DNA from: Actinocatenispora sp036503555
Lineage (GTDB): Bacteria; Actinomycetota; Actinomycetes; Mycobacteriales; Micromonosporaceae
Reading direction: 5' to 3'
Assembly (NCBI GenBank): GCA_036503555.1
Contig: DASXWQ010000082.1
Location: 310,001 to 374,000 of the forward strand
Length of the DNA stretch: 64,000 nucleotides
Shown: piece after piece, positions 51,238-59,136 of the stretch
Layout of the letters: each line of letters begins with the position of its first letter
Numbering within the stretch: the stretch's first letter is position 1
Position numbers and translations under genes: made by a program
The notes under the pieces: model-generated
Told to the model about the DNA's origin: nothing
What the model saw: only the letters and a program-made list of their open reading frames with translations
Database searches by the model: none

Positions 51238-51309
51238 CGGCGCACTCGGGCCAGTGGGCAACCGGTCGCGTCGCGGGGCCCGCGTGTCGACGTGGGCCCC
51301 GCGACGGTG

Positions 51310-51657
51310 TCACTCGTCGTCCTGCCGGCGTTCGACCGGGAACGGCGGCATCGTCAGCGGCAGCGCCGCCAGGCGAAGCAACAGCAACGGGTTGTCGTCG
51401 CCGGCGGTACGGTTCAGCCGCAGTCGGCCACAGCTCAGGCAGCGGTGCACGAGCACCCAACTTCCCTTGCCGCGTACGGTGACCGCGATCGGTTCCATCC
51501 CGGCGGAGCAGGTCGCCTTACGGTCGCCCGGGGTGTTGCGGTCCAGGTGCCGGGACCACAGACAGCGCGGGCAGTGGTTGCGATGTGATGTTCCGGGCGC
51601 GTCTAGCGAGACCGCCGCGCCACACTGGGCGCACTGGAACGAACGGGCGAATGCCAA
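51310..51657 (-). CDS. RNHCP-domain zinc-ribbon protein
   Basis: A 115-residue protein of the RNHCP family, named for the motif present here (HRNHCPRCLWS, about 24-34). CAQC before it and CLSCG after it supply further Cys pairs for zinc. GDRKATCSAGMEPI and DDNPLLLLRLA are the other conserved blocks. The function is unknown. The start is uncertain: a TTG at 51657 has GGGAAGG upstream and fits family length; the frame stays open to a TTG at 51771. Confidence 0.8.
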   Translation of the reverse strand: MAFARSFQCAQCGAAVSLDAPGTSHRNHCPRCLWSRHLDRNTPGDRKATCSAGMEPIAVTVRGKGSWVLVHRCLSCGRLRLNRTAGDDNPLLLLRLAALPLTMPPFPVERRQDDE

Positions 51658-51911
51658 GTCGTGAGACCTTCCCAAGCGAGCGTGCGGGGATGAACAGACA
51701 TCGGACTCGCCTCCTTCCGGTCCTCGACGACGTACCGCGTTCAGCAGACCAACCCCGGCCGGCGCGGTCAACCGAATAAGCCCGCCCGTCGTCCCCCGTA
51801 CGAGCTACGGGGAAGTGTCCGCTCGATGGTGATGCTCCCGATCGGTGCGGATCCGTAGCGTTCCGGGCAGTTGCGGCGAGGTCGCCGCGGTCACTCGGTG
51901 AGGGAGTCGTC

Positions 51912-52769
51912 GTGAAAGTGTTCTTCAGGACCGTCGTGCAGCTGGTCGCCGTGGTGGTGGTCTCCGCCGCCGGCGGCCAGGGTCTCACTGCGGTACAGGG
52001 GAACCCGTGGCTCATGCTCGCCGTCGGTGTCGCCACCGCGGTCGCCGCGCTGCTCGTCTACAAGGGAGTGGTGCGCCTGACCGAGCGCCGCCGGGTCGTC
52101 GAAGCCGGCGCGAAGGGACTCGTACCGGGGCTGCTGCTCGGCACCGCGCTCGGCATCGTGGTGTTCGGCTGCGTGATCGTGAACATCTGGTTCCTCGGCT
52201 ACTACCAGGTGCACGGCGCGGCCGTGAACGCCGGCATGGCCGGGCTGCTCGGGTACATGGCCGCGGCGGCGGTGACCGAGGAGCTGATGTTCCGCGGCGT
52301 CCTGTTCCGAGTCCTGGAACGGGGCACCGGTACCTGGCTCGCGATGCTGATCTCCGGCCTCCTCTTCGGCGCGTACCACCTGGCCAACCCGGACGCGAGC
52401 CTGTGGGGCGCGCTCGCCGTGGTGGTCGAGGCGGGCGGCATGCTGACCGCCGCGTACATCGCGACGCGCAAGCTGTGGGTGCCGATCGGGCTGCACTTCG
52501 GTTGGAACTACGCCGCCGCCGCCATCTTCAGCACCGAAGTGTCCGGCAACGGAGGTAATCGGGGGTTGCTGGACGCGACGATGCACGGGCCGGCGCTGGT
52601 GACGGGCGGCGCGTTCGGTCCCGAGGGCAGCCTGTACTCGGTGCTGTGCTGCGGGCTGACCGCGATCGTGTTCCTGCTCGTCGCGTGGCGGCGCGGGCGG
52701 CTCGTGCCGATGCGGGCGCGGGCGGCGCGGCTCGCCACCCTCGACACCGTTCCTACACTTTCGCCGTGA
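51912..52769 (+). CDS. CPBP-family intramembrane protease
   Basis: A 285-residue membrane protein with about eight helices and the three CPBP (Abi/CaaX protease-like) motifs: EELMFRG (E123, E124, R128), AYHLANP (H156) and LHFGWNY (H195, N199). These residues form the glutamyl intramembrane protease site. Bacterial members process or protect against peptides, including bacteriocins. The GTG start follows GAGGGAG. The stop overlaps the start of the histidine kinase gene by 4 bp, so protease and kinase are translationally coupled; the protease might act on a signal that the kinase reads. Confidence 0.9.
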   Translation: MKVFFRTVVQLVAVVVVSAAGGQGLTAVQGNPWLMLAVGVATAVAALLVYKGVVRLTERRRVVEAGAKGLVPGLLLGTALGIVVFGCVIVNIWFLGYYQVHGAAVNAGMAGLLGYMAAAAVTEELMFRGVLFRVLERGTGTWLAMLISGLLFGAYHLANPDASLWGALAVVVEAGGMLTAAYIATRKLWVPIGLHFGWNYAAAAIFSTEVSGNGGNRGLLDATMHGPALVTGGAFGPEGSLYSVLCCGLTAIVFLLVAWRRGRLVPMRARAARLATLDTVPTLSP

Positions 52770-53974
52770 TCGCTCTACCGCGGATTCCCGGACCGTGGCG
52801 CCGCATCGGCGCCACGGTCTGGTACGCGCCCCTCGCGCTGGCGTTGTTCGTCGGCTCGCTGGTACCGGGGTTCCACCACTACGGCACCGAACTGGGTGGC
52901 GCGCCGACGCACCGGTTCGACGCGGTGGCGCTGCTGGCGATCGGCCTGGAGTGCGCGCCGCTGGTGACCCGGCGGCGCTGGCCGCTGTGGAGTCTCGCCG
53001 CGGTGTCGGTCGGGTTCGCCGTCGACCAGCTCCGCGGCTACCACACCCTCGCCGGTACCGCGCTGCCGATCGCGCTGATCGGCGTCGCCGCCGTGCAGGT
53101 CCGGTACCGGCGCACCACCGTGCTCGTCGCCTCCGCGGCGTACCTGGCGCTGGCGGTCGCGTTGGACCACGTCGGCACGGGCGAGACGCTCACCGAGTAC
53201 GTCGTGTTCTACCTGGCGCTGGCGCTCGCCTGGGGCATCGGCGCGTGGTGGCGGGCGACCCGGGTCGCGGAGAGCGAACGCCGCGGCCGCATCGCGGCGG
53301 CCACCCGCGCCGCGGAACGTACCCGGATCGCGCGCGAGCTGCATGACGTGGTCACCCACCACGTGACGGCGATGGTGGTGCAGGCGGAGGCGGCGCGCTA
53401 CCTGACCGGGACACCGGAACGGCTGGACGAGACGTTGAACGCGGTCAGCGACACCGGCCGGCGCGCCATCACCGACCTGCGGCACCTGCTCGACCTGCTC
53501 GACCCGGAGCACGACGGTACGGCGCGGACGCCGACCGTGGGCCGGCTGCGTACGCTGGTCGAGCAGACCCGCCGGGCGGGCCAGCCGGTGGAGTTCGACG
53601 AGGCGGGCGCGCCGGCCGAGTCGACCGGCAGCGCCGACCTCGTCGCGTACCGGGTGGTGCAGGAGGCGCTGACCAACGCGTTGAAGTACGCGCACGGCAG
53701 CCCCACGGCGGTGCAGGTGCACTACGGCGAACGGGAGATCAGCGTGCGGGTCGCCACCCACGGATCCGGTGCCACAGCGGCGTTTCCCGCCGCCGGCGAC
53801 ACGGCCGCGTTCCCGGCCGCCGGTGGGGTGGCGGCGTTCCCGGAGGGCAGTGGACGCGGCCTCGCCGGGCTGCGGGAGCGGGTCGACGTGCTCGGCGGCG
53901 AGTTCAGCGCCGCCGGTGAGCCGGACGGCGGTTTCCTTGTCCGGGCCCGGATCCCGGCCGGGAAGGCGTCGTGA
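52766..53974 (+). CDS. sensor histidine kinase with altered ATP-binding box
   Basis: A 402-residue DesK/NarL-type kinase. About six membrane helices (15-165) precede the HisKA_3 box RIARELHDVVTHH (H193). The ATPase domain has a normal N-box (EALTNALKYAH, N304), but the G1 box reads THGSG (331-335) where DxGxG is expected, so the adenine-contacting Asp is missing. Right after it come three AAFP repeats (338-360), then a normal G2 segment GRGLAGLRERV. Autophosphorylation may be weak or lost. GTGA overlaps link it to the CPBP gene and to the response regulator. Confidence 0.9.
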   Translation: MIALPRIPGPWRRIGATVWYAPLALALFVGSLVPGFHHYGTELGGAPTHRFDAVALLAIGLECAPLVTRRRWPLWSLAAVSVGFAVDQLRGYHTLAGTALPIALIGVAAVQVRYRRTTVLVASAAYLALAVALDHVGTGETLTEYVVFYLALALAWGIGAWWRATRVAESERRGRIAAATRAAERTRIARELHDVVTHHVTAMVVQAEAARYLTGTPERLDETLNAVSDTGRRAITDLRHLLDLLDPEHDGTARTPTVGRLRTLVEQTRRAGQPVEFDEAGAPAESTGSADLVAYRVVQEALTNALKYAHGSPTAVQVHYGEREISVRVATHGSGATAAFPAAGDTAAFPAAGGVAAFPEGSGRGLAGLRERVDVLGGEFSAAGEPDGGFLVRARIPAGKAS

Positions 53975-54630
53975 CCGCACCGATCCGGGTACTGGTCTGC
54001 GACGACCAGGTGCTCATCCGCACCGGCCTCGCCACGATCATCGACGCGCAGCCCGACCTGTCGATGGTCGGCGAGTGCGGCGACGGCCGCGCCGCGGTCG
54101 ACCTCGCCGGCCGGCTGCACCCGGACGTGGTGGTGATGGACGTCCGGATGCCGGTACTCGACGGCATCGAGGCGACCCGGCTGCTCGCCGGAGCCGGCGT
54201 GGCGCGGCCGGTCAAGGTACTGGTGGTCACGACGTTCAACCTGGACGAGTACGTCTACCAGGCGTTGCGGGCCGGGGCGAGCGGGTTCCTGCTCAAGGAC
54301 GCGCCGCCGGCCCAGCTGCTGCACGGGATCCGTACCGTCGCGAGCGGCGCCGCGCTGCTCGACCCCGAGGTCACCCGGCAGCTCGTCGGCCGGTACGCGG
54401 CGCGGATCCGGCCGGCCGACGGCGCCGCGCCCGACCCGCCGCTGACACCGCGCGAGCTGGAGGTGCTGCGGTTGATCGCGGACGGGCACTCCAACAGGGA
54501 GATCGCCGCGGCGCTGCGGATCAGCCAGGAGACGGTCAAGACGTTCGTCTCCCGCATCCTGACCAAGCTCGGCCTGCGCGACCGTGTCCAGGCGGTCGTG
54601 TACGCCTACCGCCGCGGCCTCGCGACCTGA
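53971..54630 (+). CDS. NarL/LuxR-type response regulator
   Basis: A 219-residue regulator. The receiver domain has the acidic pair in CDDQ (11-12), phosphoacceptor D57 in VVMDVRMP and the Lys of FLLKD near 110. The LuxR helix-turn-helix is at about 150-210 (LTPRELEVLRLIADGHSNREIA, then SQETVKTFVSRILTKL). The GTG start overlaps the kinase stop. With the CPBP protease and kinase it forms a three-gene coupled operon. Confidence 0.93.
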   Translation: MTAPIRVLVCDDQVLIRTGLATIIDAQPDLSMVGECGDGRAAVDLAGRLHPDVVVMDVRMPVLDGIEATRLLAGAGVARPVKVLVVTTFNLDEYVYQALRAGASGFLLKDAPPAQLLHGIRTVASGAALLDPEVTRQLVGRYAARIRPADGAAPDPPLTPRELEVLRLIADGHSNREIAAALRISQETVKTFVSRILTKLGLRDRVQAVVYAYRRGLAT

Positions 54631-54679
54631 CCGGCCCGGCGTCTCCGGAGGGAGCCGCCGGGCGGGTACGGATCCCGGC

Positions 54680-55048
54680 TCAGGCCTCGCAGACGCCCTC
54701 GACCGCGATCTTCTCGAAGATGTGCGGGTACGACTGGATGTCGTCGGGGACCTCGGCGGACATGCTCTGGAACTGCGGGTTGGCGAGTGCCCGGGCGAGG
54801 GCCTCGGTCGACTCCCAGACCGCGACGTTGAGGAACAGCTGGCTGCCGGCCGTGCCCCGGTGCATCTGCAGGGAGACGAATCCCGGCTGTGCCTTCATGT
54901 ACTCGGCCTGCTTCGTCCACTGGTCCAGGAACGCCTCGGACCTGTCCGTGGGGACGACGAAGGTGTTGGCCAGGACGATGGGTCCGGTCTTCTCCTTGAA
55001 CTGCGCGAACATCGGCGTGGTCGGGTCGAGACTCGCCAGCTTGGCCAT
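54680..55048 (-). CDS. antibiotic biosynthesis monooxygenase-domain protein
   Basis: A 122-residue protein with a ferredoxin-like ABM domain: IVLANTFVVPTDRSEAFLDQW (in pieces), QPGFVSLQMHRG and FLNVAVWES are its strands. Family members include cofactor-free oxygenases of quinone precursors and haem-degrading enzymes; most have unknown substrates. It is divergent from a TetR gene. Two copies of a GGAAC-N6-GTTCC operator lie in the gap, so TetR probably controls it. Confidence 0.85.
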   Translation of the reverse strand: MAKLASLDPTTPMFAQFKEKTGPIVLANTFVVPTDRSEAFLDQWTKQAEYMKAQPGFVSLQMHRGTAGSQLFLNVAVWESTEALARALANPQFQSMSAEVPDDIQSYPHIFEKIAVEGVCEA

Positions 55049-55141
55049 GGTGGCTCTTCCTCTCGTCGTGGTTCAGGGGGCCCGGGTGGACACGGACCTG
55101 CCGGTGGCGAGTTCCGCGCACCTTGCCGGGTGGCAAAACAT

Positions 55142-55163
55142 GGAACTGAGTCGTTCCGCGTTT
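55142..55163. promoter_or_regulatory. TetR-type operator, copy 1
   Basis: GGAAC, six bases, GTTCC and then GCGTTT. The same arrangement, including the GCGTTT tail, returns 48 bp further on. It lies 94 bp upstream of the ABM gene start (minus strand). Confidence 0.6.
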
Positions 55164-55189
55164 GAGTCGACCATAGAAGGTGGAAACCA

Positions 55190-55211
55190 GGAACGCAAGT
55201 GTTCCGCGTTT
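55190..55211. promoter_or_regulatory. TetR-type operator, copy 2
   Basis: Second GGAAC-N6-GTTCC-GCGTTT element, 18 bp before the TetR start codon at 55229. Its position suits autorepression. The spacer bases differ from copy 1 while arms and tail are identical, which marks the conserved contacts. Confidence 0.62.
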
Positions 55212-55228
55212 CGGGTATCGTCGGGAGC

Positions 55229-55912
55229 ATGCCGGACAGAGACGACGACGCCCTCGCCCCCGGTCGCCGCCGGGGTACCCGCGGACCCGCCCAGGACGAG
55301 GCCGTGTCCGCGGCGATCGCGGGAGCGGCCTTCGACGAGCTGGCCGCGGCGGGCTGGCACCGCCTGGCCATGGACGCGGTCGCGAAGCGCGCCGGCGTCG
55401 GCAAGGCCGCCCTCTACCGACGCTGGACGTCCAAGGAGGCCATGCTCCTCGACCTCGTCGCCCGCCTGGTCCGCCAGGCGCTGCCCGAGGTGCCCGACAC
55501 CGGCACACTCGCCGGCGACGTCCGCGGCTTCCTCGACCTGACCGTCACCCAGACCGCCGACCCCCGGGTGGTCCGCATCGGCGCCGACCTCGTGGCCGAG
55601 TCGGTGCGCAACCCGGCGCTCGCCGAGTCACTCCGCGTCGCCGTCCTCGCACCCCGCCGGGACGCCGGTGCCACCATCCTGCGACGGGCCGTGGACCGCG
55701 GGGAACTGCCCGCCGGGCTCGACCGTGACCTGGGTACGGACCTGCTGTTCTCGCCGCTGCTGCCGCGACTGCTCAACCCCGGCGCGCCGCCGGTGGACGC
55801 GGCCTACCTGGACATGCTGACCGCCGTGATCGTGACCGGGCTCGGCGCCGCCACCCCGAACCGGTCGCCCACGAGGAGACCCCGGCCGAGCCGCCGTACC
55901 CGGACGGGATGA
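55229..55912 (+). CDS. TetR-family regulator
   Basis: A 227-residue TetR regulator. A basic N-terminal tail (1-22) precedes the helix-turn-helix at about 25-72 (AIAGAAFDELAAAGWHRLAM, then KRAGVGKAALYRRWTSKEAM in pieces). The ligand domain resembles the AcrR-like TetR_C group. The ATG at 55229 is preferred because it follows the second operator copy. It is divergent from the ABM-domain gene, its likely target. Confidence 0.9.
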   Translation: MPDRDDDALAPGRRRGTRGPAQDEAVSAAIAGAAFDELAAAGWHRLAMDAVAKRAGVGKAALYRRWTSKEAMLLDLVARLVRQALPEVPDTGTLAGDVRGFLDLTVTQTADPRVVRIGADLVAESVRNPALAESLRVAVLAPRRDAGATILRRAVDRGELPAGLDRDLGTDLLFSPLLPRLLNPGAPPVDAAYLDMLTAVIVTGLGAATPNRSPTRRPRPSRRTRTG

Positions 55913-55969
55913 ACACCGTGCGGCACGCCGTCAGGTCGTGGACGCATCGCAGCGGCGCCGGCGGGGTCG

Positions 55970-56929
55970 TCAGGCCGGGCACCAGGCGGTGTTCTTCGGG
56001 CACTCGCCGTGGGACACGGAAACGATCTTCCCCGTGGCGTCCAGCCACACCCTGGTGTCCGGGCCGCTCGGGCCGATCCCGTACGAGAGCTGCGGCGCCC
56101 TGCCCTTGTCCGGCCGCCGGTACTCCCAGTCCCAGACCTTCCCGTCGACGCGCGCCTCCGTGGCGATGGTCGCCTTGCGGGTCACGGCCATCGTCGGGTC
56201 GAAGCCGCTCGGATCGAAGATCCGGCTCGCGTCGAACGGCGTCTCCTGGGTGAAGTTCGCCTGGGCCGCCAGCCGCGGCTCCCGGATGATGCGTACGCCG
56301 GCGCGGCACCCGGCCACGTTGGCGTCGATGTGTACGAAGCCGTTGAAGGAGCCGATCCGCTCGGCCCTCGTACCGTAGGTGGCCACGATCTCGGCGACGG
56401 CCGACCTGACGCCGCGCACCGTCTCGGGATCGCACTCGGGCAGAGTGCCCGTCCCGTCCGGCTTGAGGCCGATCGCGTCGGCCGAGCCCTTCGGCTCCGC
56501 CTTCACCCGGATCTTTCCGGCATAGTCGACGTCGATAATCACGCCCGTGGTCTCCGTCTTCGGGGCGCGGGCGAACGCGGCGAGGTGCCGCAGCGGCAGA
56601 TCGCGGACGCGGACCGACACCGGCGGGGTGAACTCCGACTTCTTGTCCCGGTGATCCTTCGACCAGCTCTTGTCGAAGGAGTACGTCTGCACGCTGCCGT
56701 CGGGCAGGAGCAGGTCGGCGCCCAGCAGCCCGTCGGCGGACACGTCCACCTTCTGGAAGCTGTCCCGTCCGGCCTTCTTCACCAGGTCCCGCAGGGCATC
56801 GGTGACCTCATCCGTACCGGGGAAGCCGGCACGTCTCCCACCGGTCGACACCAGGCCACAGGAACTCGTGGCGAAGCCGAGCGCCACGGCAGCCGAGCCG
56901 AACAACACACCGCGCCGAGTCAAAGGCAT
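55970..56929 (-). CDS. Tat-exported lipoprotein of unknown function
   Basis: A 319-residue lipoprotein. The signal TRRGVLFGSAAVALGFATSSC has twin arginines and a lipobox with lipidated C24. The mature part has a domain that begins DEVTDALRDLVKKAG (about 40-54) and two further beta-rich regions, with three more Cys (about residues 202, 245 and the C-terminal pair). I do not recognise the family. It is divergent from the DNA ligase gene and converges with the TetR gene. Confidence 0.82.
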   Translation of the reverse strand: MPLTRRGVLFGSAAVALGFATSSCGLVSTGGRRAGFPGTDEVTDALRDLVKKAGRDSFQKVDVSADGLLGADLLLPDGSVQTYSFDKSWSKDHRDKKSEFTPPVSVRVRDLPLRHLAAFARAPKTETTGVIIDVDYAGKIRVKAEPKGSADAIGLKPDGTGTLPECDPETVRGVRSAVAEIVATYGTRAERIGSFNGFVHIDANVAGCRAGVRIIREPRLAAQANFTQETPFDASRIFDPSGFDPTMAVTRKATIATEARVDGKVWDWEYRRPDKGRAPQLSYGIGPSGPDTRVWLDATGKIVSVSHGECPKNTAWCPA

Positions 56930-57016
56930 ACCGGGGAGGCTAGGAGCACCGGTCAAGACGCGTGCGCCGACCCGGCGCGAGGAGTGTTGTCGGGGGTGGC
57001 AGGCAGGATGGTGGAC

Positions 57017-59092
57017 ATGACGACGCCCGTTGCGCAGATCGTGGATGCCACCGCCTACGCGCAGGCGGTCGAAGACGCGGTCAGGGCCGCGACCGCCTAC
57101 TACGCGGGCGGCGGCTCCGCCCTGGACGACGACGCGTACGACGTGCTCGTGCGGGGCATCGCGGCGTGGGAGGCCGCCCATCCCGACCAGGTGCTGCCCG
57201 ACTCGCCGACCGGGAAGGTCGCCGGCGGTGCGGCCGAGGGCGACGTGCCGCACACGGTGGCCATGCTGAGCCTCGACAACGTGTTCTCGCCGGAGCAGTT
57301 CGTCGCGTGGGCGGCTTCGCTGGCCAGGCGCCTCGGCCACGAGGCGGAGCGCTTCAGCGTCGAGCCGAAGCTCGACGGACTGGCCGTCGCCGCCCGGTAC
57401 TCGCAGGGCCGGCTGGTCCGGCTGATCACCCGCGGCGACGGTACGGCGGGCGAGGACGTCTCCCACGCGATGGGCACCGTCGAGGGCCTGCCGGACGAGC
57501 TGGCCACGCCGGTGACGGTGGAGGTGCGCGGCGAGGTGCTGATGACCACCGAGCAGTTCGAACACGCCAACGAGGCGCGGATCGCGCACGGCGGGCAGCC
57601 GTTCGCGAACCCGCGCAGCGCCGCGGCGGGCACCCTGCGGGCCAGGGACCGCGCCTACCCGGCGACGATGACGTTCTTCTGCTACGGCCTGCTGCCACTG
57701 TCCGACACCGAGGACGCCCTGACCGCACGGCTTGCGGCCGTCGGGCACGGCGAGCTGATGGCCCTGGCCGCCGAGCTCGGCGTACGCACGACCGCCACCA
57801 CCCCGGTGCCCGGCGTCACGGTCGCCACCACCGACGAGGTACTCACCCGCATCACGGAGATCGCCGCGCTGCGTGCCGAGCTGCCGTTCGGAATCGACGG
57901 GATCGTCGTCAAGGCCGACAGCGCCGCCGACCAGCACGCCGCGGGATCCGGTTCGCGGGCCCCGCGGTGGGCGATCGCGTACAAGCTGCCGGCCGTGGAG
58001 AAGATCACCCGGCTGCTCGACGTCGAGTGGAACGTGGGCCGCACCGGCATCATCGCGCCCCGCGGCGTCCTGGAACCGGTCGAGATCGACGGAGCGACCA
58101 TCAGCTACGCGACGCTGCACAACCCGGCCGACATCACCCGCCGCGACCTGCGCCTGGGCGACCACGTCATGGTCCACCGCGCCGGCGACGTCATCCCCCG
58201 CATCGAGGCGCCGGTCGCCCACCTCCGCACCGGTACCGAGCAGCAGATCGTGTTCCCCGAGGTGTGCCCGCGGTGCGGCTCCGGCATCGACACCAGCCAG
58301 GAACGCTGGCGCTGCGAGCAGGGTCGCAACTGCCATCTGGTGGCGTCCCTGTCCTACGCGGCAGGTCGCGACCAGCTCGACATCGAGGGCCTGGGCGCCA
58401 CCCGCGTCGTACAAGTCGTCGAGGCCGGGCTGGTGACCGACCTCGCCGACCTGTTCACCCTCACCCGCCCGCAGCTGCTCGCCCTGGAACGGATGGGCGA
58501 GACCAGCACCGACAACCTGCTCGCCGCCCTGACCACGGCCAGGGCGCAGCCGCTGTCGCGGGTGCTGTGCGCGCTCGGCGTCCGCGGCACGGGCCGCTCC
58601 ATGTCCCGGCGCATCGCCCGGTACTTCGCCACGATGGACGCCATCCGCGCCGCCGACGCCGAAGCGCTGCAACTCATCGACGGCATCGGAGGCGAGAAGG
58701 CGCCGGCCATCGTCGCCGAGCTCGCCGAGCTCGGCCCGCTGATCGACAAGCTCGCCGCCGCCGGGGTGAACATGATCGAGCCCGGCGCCGCCGGCCCGGT
58801 GGCGACCGCGGACGCCGGCGACAGCGAGGACCCGACCGCCGGCCCGCTCGCCGGGATGACCGTCGTGGTCACCGGCGCCATGAGCGGGCCGCTGGCGACG
58901 CTCAGCCGCAACCAGATGAACGAGCTCATCGAACGGGCCGGCGGCCGCTCCTCCTCCAGCGTGTCCACGAAGACCACCCTGGTCGTCGCGGGCGACAACG
59001 CCGGGTCCAAGCGCGCCAAGGCCGAGGACCTCGGCATCCGCCTCGCCACCCCGGACGAGTTCGCCGCGCTCCTCGCCGATCACCTCGACTGA
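57017..59092 (+). CDS. ligA: NAD-dependent DNA ligase, LigA paralogue
   Basis: A 691-residue ligase with the full domain order: NAD-binding Ia (SALDDDAYDVLV; MLSLDNVF), adenylation domain with K118 in EPKLDG, RGDGTAGEDV and the NPRSAAAGTL segment, OB fold, Cys4 zinc finger (CPRCGSG, then CRCEQ-type pair), helix-hairpin-helix domain and a C-terminal BRCT domain (about 610-690). It seals nicks using NAD. Some usually invariant residues differ (NPRN to NPRS; EPKIDG to EPKLDG), which suggests the second LigA copy found in many actinomycetes rather than the replicative enzyme. ATG 57017 is chosen; 57008 is possible. Confidence 0.93.
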   Translation: MTTPVAQIVDATAYAQAVEDAVRAATAYYAGGGSALDDDAYDVLVRGIAAWEAAHPDQVLPDSPTGKVAGGAAEGDVPHTVAMLSLDNVFSPEQFVAWAASLARRLGHEAERFSVEPKLDGLAVAARYSQGRLVRLITRGDGTAGEDVSHAMGTVEGLPDELATPVTVEVRGEVLMTTEQFEHANEARIAHGGQPFANPRSAAAGTLRARDRAYPATMTFFCYGLLPLSDTEDALTARLAAVGHGELMALAAELGVRTTATTPVPGVTVATTDEVLTRITEIAALRAELPFGIDGIVVKADSAADQHAAGSGSRAPRWAIAYKLPAVEKITRLLDVEWNVGRTGIIAPRGVLEPVEIDGATISYATLHNPADITRRDLRLGDHVMVHRAGDVIPRIEAPVAHLRTGTEQQIVFPEVCPRCGSGIDTSQERWRCEQGRNCHLVASLSYAAGRDQLDIEGLGATRVVQVVEAGLVTDLADLFTLTRPQLLALERMGETSTDNLLAALTTARAQPLSRVLCALGVRGTGRSMSRRIARYFATMDAIRAADAEALQLIDGIGGEKAPAIVAELAELGPLIDKLAAAGVNMIEPGAAGPVATADAGDSEDPTAGPLAGMTVVVTGAMSGPLATLSRNQMNELIERAGGRSSSSVSTKTTLVVAGDNAGSKRAKAEDLGIRLATPDEFAALLADHLD

Positions 59093-59098
59093 CACCGC

Positions 59099-59131
59099 CC
59101 GCCGCGACCGACGTACGACAGGCCGCGGCGG
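59099..59131. terminator. convergent hairpin after ligA
   Basis: CCGCCGCG (59099-59106) pairs perfectly with CGCGGCGG (59124-59131) across a 17-nt loop, between the convergent ligase and Imm49 genes. Confidence 0.5.
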
Positions 59132-59136
59132 CGCGG

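Noticed and set aside
51518..51700. A short upstream frame starting at an ATG behind GGAAGGAGG before the RNHCP gene
   Set aside because: It has an excellent ribosome binding site but the peptide has no recognisable features and overlaps the RNHCP gene; kept only as a start-site uncertainty.
53770..53850. CRISPR or minisatellite array
   Set aside because: The short repeats are in frame and encode AAFP repeats in the kinase; there are only three copies and no spacers.
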